A stretch of DNA of 64,000 bases, taken from the NCBI GenBank assembly GCA_035439445.1, contig DAORKG010000003.1:92569-156568 (forward strand). The letters run 5' to 3'. Made by a program: the position numbers and the translations under genes. This DNA is from UBA4416 sp035439445 (lineage in GTDB: Bacteria > Bacteroidota > Bacteroidia > B-17B0 > Aurantibacillaceae). Below, piece after piece: positions 44,326 through 53,379 of the stretch. Below the pieces are notes generated by a model. The model had not been told where the DNA came from. It did not search any database and saw nothing but the letters and a program-made list of their open reading frames with translations. The stretch's first letter is position 1; each line of letters opens with the position of its first letter.

Positions 44326-45138
44326 ATGGCATACAACTTATTAAAAGGAAAACGCGGTATTATTACCGGTGCATTAGATGAAAATTCTATCGCTTGGAAA
44401 GTGGCTCAAAAATGTCACGAAGAAGGCGCTACCTTTACATTAACTAACGCGCCTATCGCTATGCGTATGGGCGAGATTAATAAATTAGCAGAAGAAACAG
44501 GATCTAAAATTATTCCTGCTGATGCTACAAGTATGGACGATTTAACCAAACTATACTCCGAATCAATGGATGTATTAGGTGGTAAAATCGATTTCGTTTT
44601 ACATTCAATTGGTATGAGTGTAAACATTCGTAAAAACATTCCATACACAGAATTAAATTACGACTTTTATCAAAAAGGAATAGATGTATCTGCATTATCA
44701 TTTCATAAAATGTTAGCAGCCGCTCATAAATTAGATGCTTTAAATGACCATGCTTCTGTTGTTGCATTATCATATATTGCAGCTCAACGCACCTATCCGT
44801 TTTATACGGATATGGCTGACATTAAATCTATGTTGGAATCTATTGCTCGTACATTTGGTTACCACTATGGCAAACAAAAGAAAGTACGTATCAACACTAT
44901 TTCTCAGTCACCAACCAAAACAACAGCGGGTGGTGGTATCAAAGGTTTCTCTGATTTTTATGAGTTTGCAGATTTACAATCTCCGTTAGGAAATGCAAGT
45001 GCAGATGATTGTGCTGCCTATACAGTAAGTTTATTCTCAGATTTAACTCGTATGGTAACTATGCAGAATTTATACCACGATGGTGGGTATAGCTCTACGG
45101 GTATCAGCACTGAATTATTAGAGAAAATTCAAGGATAA
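44326..45138 (+). CDS. fabI: Enoyl-ACP reductase (NADH)
   Basis: 270 residues, SDR fold. The N-terminus LLKGKRGIITGALDENSIAWKVAQ, catalytic Tyr-x6-Tyr/Lys region SYIAAQRTYPFYTDMADIKSML (Y...K spacing as in FabI), and NTISQSPTKTTAGGGIKGF match FabI. It catalyses the last step of fatty-acid elongation. The gene is followed by an intergenic hairpin that covers the start of the next gene. Confidence 0.96.
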   Translation: MAYNLLKGKRGIITGALDENSIAWKVAQKCHEEGATFTLTNAPIAMRMGEINKLAEETGSKIIPADATSMDDLTKLYSESMDVLGGKIDFVLHSIGMSVNIRKNIPYTELNYDFYQKGIDVSALSFHKMLAAAHKLDALNDHASVVALSYIAAQRTYPFYTDMADIKSMLESIARTFGYHYGKQKKVRINTISQSPTKTTAGGGIKGFSDFYEFADLQSPLGNASADDCAAYTVSLFSDLTRMVTMQNLYHDGGYSSTGISTELLEKIQG

Positions 45139-45154
45139 AATTAAACACATAATT

Positions 45155-45219
45155 AAATGCTCTTCAGCATAAACTAACATGGCAACATACAGTTTAGATA
45201 TTAATGCTGAAGAGCATTT
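45155..45219 (+). promoter_or_regulatory. Perfect 16-bp inverted repeat spanning a start codon
   Basis: AAATGCTCTTCAGCAT (45155-45170) and its exact reverse complement (45204-45219) flank a 33-nt loop that contains the ATG at 45179. In mRNA this is a strong stem with the start codon in the loop. The T-run after the stem is weak, so it is more likely translational control or an attenuator than a terminator. Confidence 0.75.
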
Positions 45220-45676
45220 TGATTTTGATCTCTTCTCAATTACAAGTACTGAAAGTATTTACAGAGTTATTCATGAATTAAATCAATCATTAAATATTGA
45301 TTTGCAACTGAATGACTTATTAGACTATACTCATAAAGAAGGTGAGGATTTTTATTTTCCTTTATACACTTTTACACATAATGAATTAAATATTGAATTT
45401 AATTTATTACCCAATCAAACATCCTTTCAGCCAAAAATTGAAGGTGCGCAAACAAAAGAATTAGACTTGTTTGCCGGTGATATAGAACAAACCACACGAT
45501 TAATTCCTGAATTAGAAAACTCTGATTATTTTTTATTGATTAAAGGAGATAATCGTTACATGTATAACCACACAATTTTTGAAGCCATTAAATTAAATCC
45601 TGCATTTATTATTGTGAGAGAAATTTTTATAGAAGATTTAAAAGATAAAAAAGCAAAAGGAAATTTATTGTTTTAA
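45179..45676 (+). CDS. IPExxxVDY family protein
   Basis: 165 residues. The C-terminal motif LIPELENSDYFLLIKGD matches the family-defining IPExxxVDY pattern, with S in place of V. Bacteroidota genomes often carry one copy close to lipid or cell-envelope genes; its function is unknown. The start codon lies in the loop of a 16-bp inverted repeat. Its 3' end overlaps the opposite-strand small membrane protein gene by 12 bp. Confidence 0.85.
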   Translation: MATYSLDINAEEHFDFDLFSITSTESIYRVIHELNQSLNIDLQLNDLLDYTHKEGEDFYFPLYTFTHNELNIEFNLLPNQTSFQPKIEGAQTKELDLFAGDIEQTTRLIPELENSDYFLLIKGDNRYMYNHTIFEAIKLNPAFIIVREIFIEDLKDKKAKGNLLF

Positions 45677-45901
45677 ATTTTTCATCAAACCTATTAGAGC
45701 AACTACACTCCAAGTACCTTCTAAAATAATAAACGGCAAAGAATTTAATAACACACTACCGTAACAAGCAAAAGCTCCACCAAATATATTAAGTAGAAAA
45801 TATAATTTCCCTGTATCCGAAATATATTTAAAGGTATTTAAGAAAAATGCCAACAAAATTAATGACACTCCGATTGTACTTATAACATCAGTATACGTCA
45901 T
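45665..45901 (-). CDS. Small membrane protein, CBU_0592-like
   Basis: 78 residues with three predicted membrane helices (VISTIGVSLILLAFFLNTF, LYFLLNIFGGAFACYGSVLL, PFIILEGTWSVVALIGLM). This matches the CBU_0592-like family of unknown function. The start shares TAATG with the aroA stop, so it is coupled to aroA. It converges on the IPExxxVDY gene with a 12-bp overlap. Confidence 0.8.
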   Translation of the reverse strand: MTYTDVISTIGVSLILLAFFLNTFKYISDTGKLYFLLNIFGGAFACYGSVLLNSLPFIILEGTWSVVALIGLMKNLKQ

Positions 45902-47145
45902 TATACTTGAGCAGAGTTAACTCCAATAGACTTTAAATGTTGCCAAAACTCAGGATAGGATTTAGATACAACCTCAGCATTTTCAATAGTAACATTTTGA
46001 ACCAATAAGCACAAAGGTGCGAAACTCATTGCCATACGATGGTCGTTATATGTTGCTATAGAATCAGATATCATATTATTAATAGATGTTTCTCCTCCCC
46101 ACTCTATTGAGTTAGTCGTTACACTTAACACTATTCCAAACTTTTTACATTCATTTTGCAGTGCAATAATTCTATCGGTTTCTTTTACTTTCAATGTTTG
46201 AAGTCCTTTAAAAAAGAAAGGCATTTTCAAGCCTACACAACTACAAACAACTGTTTGTGCTATATCAGGACATTCGATAAAATCTAATTCTAAAGGTTTG
46301 GTTTCTGATTTACTTGTTTTAGAAATAACAACTTCATTCTCATTAAAAATTGTACTTACACCAAAATTTTGATAGATACTAACACAAGCAGAATCTGCTT
46401 GCAGACTGTTTTTAAATAAGCTTTTAATAACTAGCTTAGTTCCAATAGATGAAAAAGCTACTAAACTATAGTAATAAGATACAGCGCTCCAGTCGCTTTC
46501 AACCATGTATGATTTTTTACTGAAAGAATAAGGAGTTGGAGAAACTTTAATAATATTATCTCTCCAATCAACCATAGCACCAAATTCTCTCATAATCTCA
46601 ATGGTCATGTTTACATAAGGTTTAGAAACTAACTCCGTTATAATATTAATTTCTAATCCATTAGTAAAATAGGGTGCTACTAATAATAAAGCTGATATAA
46701 ACTGACTACTGACATTTCCATTAATTTCAACTTTACCACCAGTTAGCTGTTTCCCTTTAATATAAAGAGGGGGGTAACCTTCATTGTTCTTGTAACTGAT
46801 GTCTGCCCCAAGAGATCTTAAAACATCTACTAAATCTTTTATTGGTCGTTGTTGCAATCTTTCTGAACCTGTTAGTTCATAATTACTATGTTTTAGCGAT
46901 AAAAATGCCGTTAAGAATCGCATATCTGTACCAGCGTGACCAACATCAATGACTGAATTATCAGAATAACTTTCTAATGCATCTTTCAGATGCGTTGTGT
47001 CATCGGAATCTGATAAATTTTCAATATCAAAAATTAGTCCGGATAAAGCTTTAATAATAAGCACTCTATTACTTATACTTTTCGAGCCGGGCAATAATAT
47101 ATTACCACTTATACTATGTTCAGGTTTATGTAATATTAATTTCAT
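45901..47145 (-). CDS. aroA: 3-phosphoshikimate 1-carboxyvinyltransferase (EPSP synthase)
   Basis: 414 residues. Signatures: LLPGSKSISNRVLIIKAL, DVGHAGTDMRFLTAFLSL (GxAGTxxRF type), ISSQFISALL-type loop (VSSQFISALLLVAPYF), KVKETDRI and YNDHRMAMSFAP. It makes EPSP for aromatic amino-acid synthesis. It lies in a tight three-gene unit in which each stop overlaps the next start by one base (47145 and 45901). Confidence 0.95.
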   Translation of the reverse strand: MKLILHKPEHSISGNILLPGSKSISNRVLIIKALSGLIFDIENLSDSDDTTHLKDALESYSDNSVIDVGHAGTDMRFLTAFLSLKHSNYELTGSERLQQRPIKDLVDVLRSLGADISYKNNEGYPPLYIKGKQLTGGKVEINGNVSSQFISALLLVAPYFTNGLEINIITELVSKPYVNMTIEIMREFGAMVDWRDNIIKVSPTPYSFSKKSYMVESDWSAVSYYYSLVAFSSIGTKLVIKSLFKNSLQADSACVSIYQNFGVSTIFNENEVVISKTSKSETKPLELDFIECPDIAQTVVCSCVGLKMPFFFKGLQTLKVKETDRIIALQNECKKFGIVLSVTTNSIEWGGETSINNMISDSIATYNDHRMAMSFAPLCLLVQNVTIENAEVVSKSYPEFWQHLKSIGVNSAQV

Positions 47146-47900
47146 TAAAATTTTAAGCCAACTGTTACTAATAAAAAATGATTGTTTATATACATGCTGC
47201 TAGGAGCAAACGATTCGCTAAAATAAATTGGTGATAAACCATATTTGAATTGCAATTCGGCATAAACTGCATTATGCATTAGTGGTGTATTTTTTTGAAA
47301 CCCTGCACCTAAACTTAAAAAAGAACTATTAACTGTATTAAATGCAGGTATTTTAAATCTTAATGGCTCGTACTGATTTACTAATTCATTTCCATTTTCC
47401 GTTACTTGCAATTGCCCATCTATTAACCATCTATAATAATATCCGGCAAAAATGTATCCAGATAATAAAGAATTGGTTTCTTTTTGAAACGAATGTTTTA
47501 ATAGGATAGGAAAATCTAATTCGTGAATGGTTAAACTGTACTTATATTTTAGATGATCTGGGGTATATAATTTTAAACTATCGCTATAAAAATAATAAGA
47601 ATTAAAATTTACACCGTGATACATGTATTCAACTCCAAGCATTAGAAACTCTCTGTTATTTCTGTCTAATCTGATCTCTTCTTTTAAAGAAATGTTATAG
47701 GCCATTTTGGGTTTTGCAGGCGTCGCATGATTTTTATTGACTTTATATAAAGATAAAACCGGAGAAATCCCCAATCTGGTTTTTACTCGAGGGTTTTTAC
47801 GTCTATTACGCAACTGTTTTCCACCATCCTCCTGTGCATGAGCAATGCAAAACAAAGTAAGCAATAGAGCTGTGATTAAATATTTAAGTAATCGTATCAA
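47145..47900 (-). CDS. Outer-membrane beta-barrel protein (PorT-like, hypothetical)
   Basis: 251 residues with a signal peptide (MIRLLKYLITALLLTLFCIAHA). It has a basic segment (KQLRNRRKNPRVKTRLG), then alternating strands with aromatic belts (LMLGVEYMYHGVNFNSYYFY, LLSGYIFAGYYYRWLIDG, YAELQFKYGLSPIYF) and a final LLVTVGLKF. This is typical of porin-like barrels and possibly of the T9SS PorT class. Its stop overlaps the aroA start by one base, so it is the first gene of that unit. Confidence 0.7.
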   Translation of the reverse strand: MIRLLKYLITALLLTLFCIAHAQEDGGKQLRNRRKNPRVKTRLGISPVLSLYKVNKNHATPAKPKMAYNISLKEEIRLDRNNREFLMLGVEYMYHGVNFNSYYFYSDSLKLYTPDHLKYKYSLTIHELDFPILLKHSFQKETNSLLSGYIFAGYYYRWLIDGQLQVTENGNELVNQYEPLRFKIPAFNTVNSSFLSLGAGFQKNTPLMHNAVYAELQFKYGLSPIYFSESFAPSSMYINNHFLLVTVGLKF

Positions 47901-47951
47901 GGATATAAATATACGACTTAAAAATAACTGAGATTTTTCTGAAAAATCAAA

Positions 47952-48461
47952 TTATTTTGGCGCCTTATAAAGCGGAACAGTACTGCAAGGTTCGCCATAC
48001 ATAATTGATTTTGCAAAAGGTTTTAAACCTCTTACTAGTTCAACGTAGGCATTAGTACAAACAGGAAGATTACTACAACCTTTTATAACCACGCGTTTAT
48101 CCTTATAGTCTTCATAAACAATGCTCAATAAAGCTTCATTAAAGGATATAGCTTCTAGTGTTTCTAAATCTCCGAAAACTATTTTTTTAGCATAAGGCTC
48201 TAGTGCAATGCTCACCAACATATAAGCCCATGTTGGAACTATTGCATCAGCTGTACACGTAATAGCCACTAACTTATTTTTGTATTGAGACCAATCATGT
48301 TGTTTGATAAATTCTCTGAAATCTTTCTCCTTTAAGATTAACTCCTGAAACAAAAGAGGTTTGATATCAAACAAAACACGTTCTCCTTTAGGATAAAGCT
48401 CCTCAAGGTCTATCGTGACTAAACCACTATTTGCAACTTTATTTATGATTTCGTCTGACAT
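47952..48461 (-). CDS. DUF2480 family protein
   Basis: 169 residues: VTIDLEELYPKGERVLFDIKPLLFQELILKEKDFREF..., AITCTADAIVPTWAYML and YVELVRGLKPFAKSIMYGEPCSTVPLYK. This matches DUF2480, a Bacteroidota family usually found next to the SUF-associated DUF59 gene. It contains several conserved cysteines (CTCTAD, CSNLPVC, GEPCS), which could bind a metal or Fe-S cluster; that is inference. The DUF59 gene lies 17 nt upstream on the same strand. Confidence 0.88.
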   Translation of the reverse strand: MSDEIINKVANSGLVTIDLEELYPKGERVLFDIKPLLFQELILKEKDFREFIKQHDWSQYKNKLVAITCTADAIVPTWAYMLVSIALEPYAKKIVFGDLETLEAISFNEALLSIVYEDYKDKRVVIKGCSNLPVCTNAYVELVRGLKPFAKSIMYGEPCSTVPLYKAPK

Positions 48462-48478
48462 ACTTAATCAATGAGAAA

Positions 48479-48808
48479 TTACATAAAACCTAATTCCAAT
48501 TGAGCTACTTCGCTCATCATGTCTTTAGTCCAGGTAGGTTCAAAAGTTAACTTTAATTCTGCGGATTTAATCCCTTGCAATAACTTCAACTTATTTTCAA
48601 CTTCGGCAGGTAAGGTTTCGGCAACAGGGCAGTTAGGTGAAGTTAAAGTCATAGTGATTTTAAGTTCATTATCATCATTTAAATTCAACTCATAAATGAG
48701 GCCTAATTCCCAAATATCAACAGGTATTTCAGGATCGTAGCAAGTTTTGATTTCATCAATTACTCGCTGCATTAACTCTGTATTTTTTGTAATTATAATT
48801 GCACTCAT
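48479..48808 (-). CDS. DUF59 / MIP18-family Fe-S assembly protein
   Basis: 109 residues: VIDEIKTCYDPEIPVDIWELGLIYELNLND, TMTLTSPNCPVAETLPAEVENKL and LTFEPTWTKDMMSEVAQLELGFM. The DPEIPV-IxxLGLIY and TxPxCPxA signature with a conserved Cys marks the DUF59 (PaaD/SufT-like) family, involved in Fe-S maturation. It is followed by DUF2480 in the same direction. Other SUF genes are not in the window. Confidence 0.93.
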   Translation of the reverse strand: MSAIIITKNTELMQRVIDEIKTCYDPEIPVDIWELGLIYELNLNDDNELKITMTLTSPNCPVAETLPAEVENKLKLLQGIKSAELKLTFEPTWTKDMMSEVAQLELGFM

Positions 48809-48847
48809 TTGTATAAATAACCCTTTAGTTGGGATATTGTTTAATCA

Positions 48848-49717
48848 TTAAAATTTATAATCCTTGTAAGTTTTAGTAAACTCCGCATCATCAATTTTTG
48901 GATTTACTTGTACGAAATGATAATCATATTGCTCAAATAGTCCTTTATCATCTAATATTTTTATACTAATTGGCAAATAATATAATTGATCAATATATAA
49001 TGTTACATGTTTTGCGTAAGCATTAGGCACTTTTAATACCTGACCTTTTTTAAGAATATGAAAATAATCATTCAACTTTGGATTAACCTCCAAAATCATA
49101 TACTCACTAATATGTAGCTTACGGGCAATTGAAGTGATACTTTCGTTATCACCTACAGTATAATTTTCGTAGGCAAAATCTTTATTATCAATAATTATTT
49201 TGTAACAAGGTCGGTTATTGACTCTTTCTTCACCCTCCAATTTAAAATAGGTATCAAAATGATCCATTTTTTTAAGAGCGATATACTCGATGATACTTGC
49301 AAAATAATCCACTCCCATTTCATTCAGAGTATGATGTTGATCTTGACGCATTAAATAACCTAATGGGTCTAAACTTAAATTCACGTATGGGAAAGAATTA
49401 GGTTTTACATAAGCCTTGTTATTATTCCAACCATCAACCCATAACAATTCAATACCTTTGATATATAGATAAATTTTACGTGGTTTACGTTGAAGTTTGA
49501 CAGAAGACTCGTAATGATTAAATCCTTTTTTACCGCGCTCAATAATTTTGAGGCTATATTTTAATCTTTCCAAATCATGAATAGATTTGATCATTTTAAA
49601 TATTACCTCTTTTGTACTTGGTAGGGTAGCTTTTTGCTTGAACGAACTACTTGCAATAAAGCAACTTAATAAAGCAACTATATATATAAAATTTCTAATT
49701 CTGAACATGGGCTGCAA
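48848..49717 (-). CDS. DUF1571-like protein with LysM domain
   Basis: 289 residues with signal sequence (FRIRNFIYIVALLSCFIASS). The region LKYSLKIIERGKKGFNHYESSVKLQRKPRKIYLYIKG is DUF1571-like (outer-membrane lipoprotein-carrier type fold). A LysM-like segment YTVGDNESITSIARKLHISEYMILEVNPKLNDYFHILKKGQVLKVP (~190-235) is inserted before the final strands. LysM suggests contact with peptidoglycan. It is the last minus-strand gene before the divergent gap at 49718-49985. Confidence 0.78.
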   Translation of the reverse strand: MQPMFRIRNFIYIVALLSCFIASSSFKQKATLPSTKEVIFKMIKSIHDLERLKYSLKIIERGKKGFNHYESSVKLQRKPRKIYLYIKGIELLWVDGWNNNKAYVKPNSFPYVNLSLDPLGYLMRQDQHHTLNEMGVDYFASIIEYIALKKMDHFDTYFKLEGEERVNNRPCYKIIIDNKDFAYENYTVGDNESITSIARKLHISEYMILEVNPKLNDYFHILKKGQVLKVPNAYAKHVTLYIDQLYYLPISIKILDDKGLFEQYDYHFVQVNPKIDDAEFTKTYKDYKF

Positions 49718-49854
49718 AGGTAAGATAATCTTTAATAATTATAAAGTAATTTAAGGCATATCTAAATAAATAACATATTGCTTAATAGACAGTTAGCTTT
49801 TTTGATTTTCTTATTCTAAATATCACTAAGCAAGTTAAAAAGCTGTTGAAAAAC

Positions 49855-49914
49855 TGTGTATAAAGCGTTTATTTCTATTAACAATTCCTAATCTACTGGT
49901 AATAAGTAGATTAG
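49855..49914. other. Structured divergent intergenic region (268 bp), origin-like but unproven
   Basis: The gap 49718-49985 holds TGTGTATAA (49855-49863; reverse complement TTATACACA, a DnaA-box variant) and an 10-bp perfect hairpin CTAATCTACT/AGTAGATTAG (49888-49914) inside GCGTTTA...TAAACGC. The gene on the left is on the minus strand and the one on the right on the plus strand. One box is weak evidence for an origin. Confidence 0.3.
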
Positions 49915-49985
49915 TTTAAACGCCTGTTTTTACTTATATTTAGGGGTGAAATACTGTTAAAAAAGCAGTAAATTCGAGTCCGAAA

Positions 49986-51074
49986 ATGTTGCACTATAAT
50001 CAAATAACCGACTTAATTGCTGAACTTTTGTTTAAGCATGACTGTGTTATTGTTCCAAATTTGGGAGGTTTTGTTGCTAGAAACTACAATTCAAACTTTA
50101 GTAAAGGCAGTAATTTACTTTACCCTCCATCTAAACACATACTTTTCAATAAGAATCTTATTCATAATGATGGTTTGCTAATTTCTGCATTGATGCAAAA
50201 AGCAAACATTTCCATTGATGATTCTACGAAACAAATTGGAGATTACAAGGACTATATTCAATCTTTACTAAACGTAAAAAAACGTTTTGAGCTCAATAAC
50301 ATAGGGCTGTTATATATTGACACAGAAAACAATATGCGTTTTGAAGCAAAAGCAGATGTAAACTTCCTTTTAGAATCGTTTGGGTATGAACCAATAGTAG
50401 CAAATGAAATTGTTATTGAAGAGGAGAAACCAATTACTATAAAACAATTTGAAGACAGAAAAATAACTGTTGAACAAATTCCAACAGTTCCAAAGAAAAG
50501 ATCATATGCAAAAATTGCTACTTTAGCAATTGGTGTTCCGGTAACTCTTGCGTTTTTGCTATTTGCGGCATATTCAAAGCCAATGAAACCATTATTGGAA
50601 TCATCAATAAACCCATTTTATACTCCTGAAAAAACATATACACCAAAACAACAATTTATATCAAAACCTATTATTATTGATGATCTTGAAGACCAATCAT
50701 TATTAGTAGACGCAAATGGTTACGCCTCTTTTAAATTGTTTGAAAATGGTAATGTTTTAATTGCCTCTATAAACGATAGTGTTGCAAAAGTAGATAAAAC
50801 ATCTGTTGTAAATCACACATATATAACATCTAAAAACACCAAGAGTTATGACGGGAAGTACCAAGTTGTTGTTGGATGCTTTGGTGTGGAAGAAAATGCA
50901 AGTAAACTTGTAAAAGAATTAGCTTCTAAAAAAATTGATGCCGGCATCAGCGGAGTTAATCAAAAAGGATTGCATGTAGTAAGTTGTGGGGGGTTTGACT
51001 CAAAAGAAGAAGCTGCTAATTTACTTTCATCTATCAGGAATGAATTTCCAAACGCTTGGGTAATGGCGAAATAA
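49986..51074 (+). CDS. HU-CCDC81 and SPOR domain protein
   Basis: 362 residues. The N-terminus (ITDLIAELLFKHDCVIVPNLGGFVARNYNSNF) is the HU-CCDC81 fold found in Bacteroidota. One membrane helix (IATLAIGVPVTLAFLLFAAYS, ~175-197) follows, then a C-terminal SPOR domain (YQVVVGCFGVEENASKLVKELASK... GLHVVSCGGFDSKEEAANLLSSIR), which binds denuded septal peptidoglycan. It probably acts at the division site. It has its own divergent promoter region. Confidence 0.92.
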   Translation: MLHYNQITDLIAELLFKHDCVIVPNLGGFVARNYNSNFSKGSNLLYPPSKHILFNKNLIHNDGLLISALMQKANISIDDSTKQIGDYKDYIQSLLNVKKRFELNNIGLLYIDTENNMRFEAKADVNFLLESFGYEPIVANEIVIEEEKPITIKQFEDRKITVEQIPTVPKKRSYAKIATLAIGVPVTLAFLLFAAYSKPMKPLLESSINPFYTPEKTYTPKQQFISKPIIIDDLEDQSLLVDANGYASFKLFENGNVLIASINDSVAKVDKTSVVNHTYITSKNTKSYDGKYQVVVGCFGVEENASKLVKELASKKIDAGISGVNQKGLHVVSCGGFDSKEEAANLLSSIRNEFPNAWVMAK

Positions 51075-51076
51075 TT

Positions 51077-51571
51077 TTATTTAGTTATAATAAAATTCTC
51101 ATTTTTAGCCTCACCATTTTTAAACCCAAACATTACAACATTCACTGATGTATCTGACAAAATTTTGTAGGTTACAATTGATGGATAATCTCTAAATGGA
51201 TTTTCGAAAGTGTAAATTTTATTTTCCTGTTTTGTTAATCTAAACTCTACATCTTTATTGTCATTTTGATTTTTGACATTAAAGTACATAAAAACACCAT
51301 CTTGCTGCATCAATAATTTCATTCTTTGTCTAAACAACGTATCTCTATTTTCTTTATCTAAAAAATATCCGAGTCCAAGATATGTATCATGATCTGCTTT
51401 TTTCCAAGATTCAAAATAATCTCCGTAGTTTGACTTAAAGTAATAATCGCCCGTAATCCATTCTAATAATGGCTTACTAACAGTTTTATTGGTTTCATGC
51501 CCTTGCTCTGAGCATCCCAATAAAAAAAATGTAATTACCAAACAATTAAATATGTTTATTTGCGTTTTCAA
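51077..51571 (-). CDS. DUF6265-like lipoprotein
   Basis: 164 residues with a lipobox (CLVITFFLLGCSEQ). LLEWITGDYYFKSNYGDYFESWKKADHDTYLGLGYFL and RLTKQENKIYTFENPFRDYPSIVTYKIL match the DUF6265 lipocalin-like pattern of Bacteroidota (G-W ... E-W). The function is unknown. It is convergent with the SPOR gene, 2 nt away. Confidence 0.75.
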   Translation of the reverse strand: MKTQINIFNCLVITFFLLGCSEQGHETNKTVSKPLLEWITGDYYFKSNYGDYFESWKKADHDTYLGLGYFLDKENRDTLFRQRMKLLMQQDGVFMYFNVKNQNDNKDVEFRLTKQENKIYTFENPFRDYPSIVTYKILSDTSVNVVMFGFKNGEAKNENFIITK

Positions 51572-51642
51572 TACATTAAAGGTATGCTTTATAATAGAAA
51601 TAGAATAATATTAATAGTTAAATTGTTTTCTTTATCTTCGCA

Positions 51643-52251
51643 TTGTTGAGAAGTTTATTCATAGTTATATTTTGTATTTTTCTTGGAGATAAAATACTTG
51701 CACAATCAGATACAGCAAAATTTAATCCAAAAGAAGAAATAGCTTACGACGGAAAGCGTTATAGAGTTCACAATAGCTGGCTATCCGTAGGGGCTGGCGC
51801 GAATTATAACAGCAAGTGGCCAAAAGACGAAAAAAATATTGGTGCAGATTTCACATTTTTCATAAAAAAACACCATTTCGGTTTAGGAGCATTTATGAGT
51901 GGCACCAATTTTACATCTCCTAATAATTACAGCTTTCATATTTGCTACACATTAAGAAAAGAAAAAGAGAAATACAATTTATCTGCATCCATAGGTCCAT
52001 CTTCATCCTATTTCAGAAGACCATTAAGTGATAGTGCTAACTACAATTTAGCAACTGTTTATAATCAACTAGGTGGATATGCCTGTATTGAAGCGGTATA
52101 TAAATTTAAATATGATGTTGGGATTGGAGGTCAGATTTTTTGTGACTACAATCAGGTGCAAATGGTTTATGGCGTAAGATTAATTGCCTATTTTTCGGGT
52201 GCTTATCGTGGGATAAAATATGGCTATCATGCCCCAGCAAAAAAGAAATAA
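51643..52251 (+). CDS. Hypothetical beta-barrel-type protein, TTG start
   Basis: 202 residues from a TTG at 51643 (MLRSLFIVIFCIFLGDKILA, signal peptide). It has alternating strands with many aromatic residues (WLSVGAGANYNSKW, FTFFIKKHHFGLGAFMSG, VYKFKYDVGIGGQIFC, MVYGVRLIAYFSGAYRG), consistent with a small outer-membrane barrel. No family is recognised. Its end overlaps the FAD oxidoreductase start by up to 32 bp. Confidence 0.65.
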   Translation: MLRSLFIVIFCIFLGDKILAQSDTAKFNPKEEIAYDGKRYRVHNSWLSVGAGANYNSKWPKDEKNIGADFTFFIKKHHFGLGAFMSGTNFTSPNNYSFHICYTLRKEKEKYNLSASIGPSSSYFRRPLSDSANYNLATVYNQLGGYACIEAVYKFKYDVGIGGQIFCDYNQVQMVYGVRLIAYFSGAYRGIKYGYHAPAKKK

Positions 52252-53305
52252 TTTACAAACAGATTTTATTATTGTAGGACAAGGCATTGCCGGTTCTGTA
52301 TTATCACTATCTCTTATTAATGCCGGATATTCAGTTTCTGTAATAGACAAACCTTCTCTTTCGTCAAGTTCAAAAGTTGCAGGTGGTATCTGGAATCCAA
52401 TTGTTTTTAAACGTATTACCAAAAGTTGGATGGCCGATGAACTTGTTCCCGAACTAACATTGTTTTTTGAATATTGGGAAAATAGATTTAAAGAATCATT
52501 CATTCGTCATCGCGAAATCATAAAGCCGTTTACAGAAGAACAAGAAAAAAATTTATGGTTAAAAAAATCACATGATGTAAACTCCGAGAATATATACTTA
52601 GACAAAAACATTTACGAGAATTATCAGTTGGACAATAACTATATCGTGAAATCTTATTCGAAAGTTCTGAAAGCAGGAAATTTAGATGTGGCAAAATTTT
52701 TAAATCTAACAAAACAATTTGTTTCAGAAAATCAATCTTATATTGAAGAAGAATTTGACCACAATCAATTAGATGTATCTGTAAATAAAGTTCAATACAA
52801 ATCGGTTGCAGCCACAAACATTATTTTTTGCGAGGGACATTTAATTTCAAAAAATCCTTATTTCAACTGGATACCTATGAAGCCGGCCAAAGGCGAAACA
52901 CTTACTATTGAAAGTAATGATATTCAGTTAAGCAATGATATTTTTAATAAAGGATTTTTTATTATGCCGTTAGAAAAAAATCAATTTAAAATAGGAGCTA
53001 CCTACGAATGGAACGAACTAAATGATTTCCCTACAGACAAAGGAAAACAATGTTTAATAGAAAAATTAGATGCTGTAATTAAAACGCCCTATAAAATAAT
53101 TGCTCATGAGGCAGGAGTGAGACCATCCGTAATTGACAGGAGACCTGTTATTGGAAATCATCCGGTTTATAATAATGTTTTTGTTTTTAATGGCTTAGGA
53201 ACTAAGGCTGTAATGATAGCTCCCTATTTCGCAAAGCAATTTGTTGGTTCTTTACAAAATAATTACAAATTTAACAAGGAAGTTAACCCAAGTCGATTCT
53301 TGTAA
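52220..53305 (+). CDS. FAD-dependent oxidoreductase (DAO family)
   Basis: 361 residues. Rossmann FAD site TDFIIVGQGIAGSVLSLSLINAG (GxGxxG) and the C-terminal GVRPSVIDRRPVIGNHP and NGLGTKAVMIAPYFAKQF, as in D-amino-acid-oxidase-like proteins. The substrate is unknown. ATG at 52220 or 52229; either start overlaps the previous gene, which suggests coupling. Confidence 0.85.
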   Translation: MAIMPQQKRNNLQTDFIIVGQGIAGSVLSLSLINAGYSVSVIDKPSLSSSSKVAGGIWNPIVFKRITKSWMADELVPELTLFFEYWENRFKESFIRHREIIKPFTEEQEKNLWLKKSHDVNSENIYLDKNIYENYQLDNNYIVKSYSKVLKAGNLDVAKFLNLTKQFVSENQSYIEEEFDHNQLDVSVNKVQYKSVAATNIIFCEGHLISKNPYFNWIPMKPAKGETLTIESNDIQLSNDIFNKGFFIMPLEKNQFKIGATYEWNELNDFPTDKGKQCLIEKLDAVIKTPYKIIAHEAGVRPSVIDRRPVIGNHPVYNNVFVFNGLGTKAVMIAPYFAKQFVGSLQNNYKFNKEVNPSRFL

Positions 53306-53379
53306 ATCAGGTAATATCTCTTCATTACTTTTATTTTTTATATAAGAGATTATTTATACATTAGAATACAAATCTGAGT

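Noticed and set aside
45155..45219. Simple terminator of fabI
   Set aside because: The second arm lies inside the next coding sequence and the T-run after it is short, so termination would truncate that gene.
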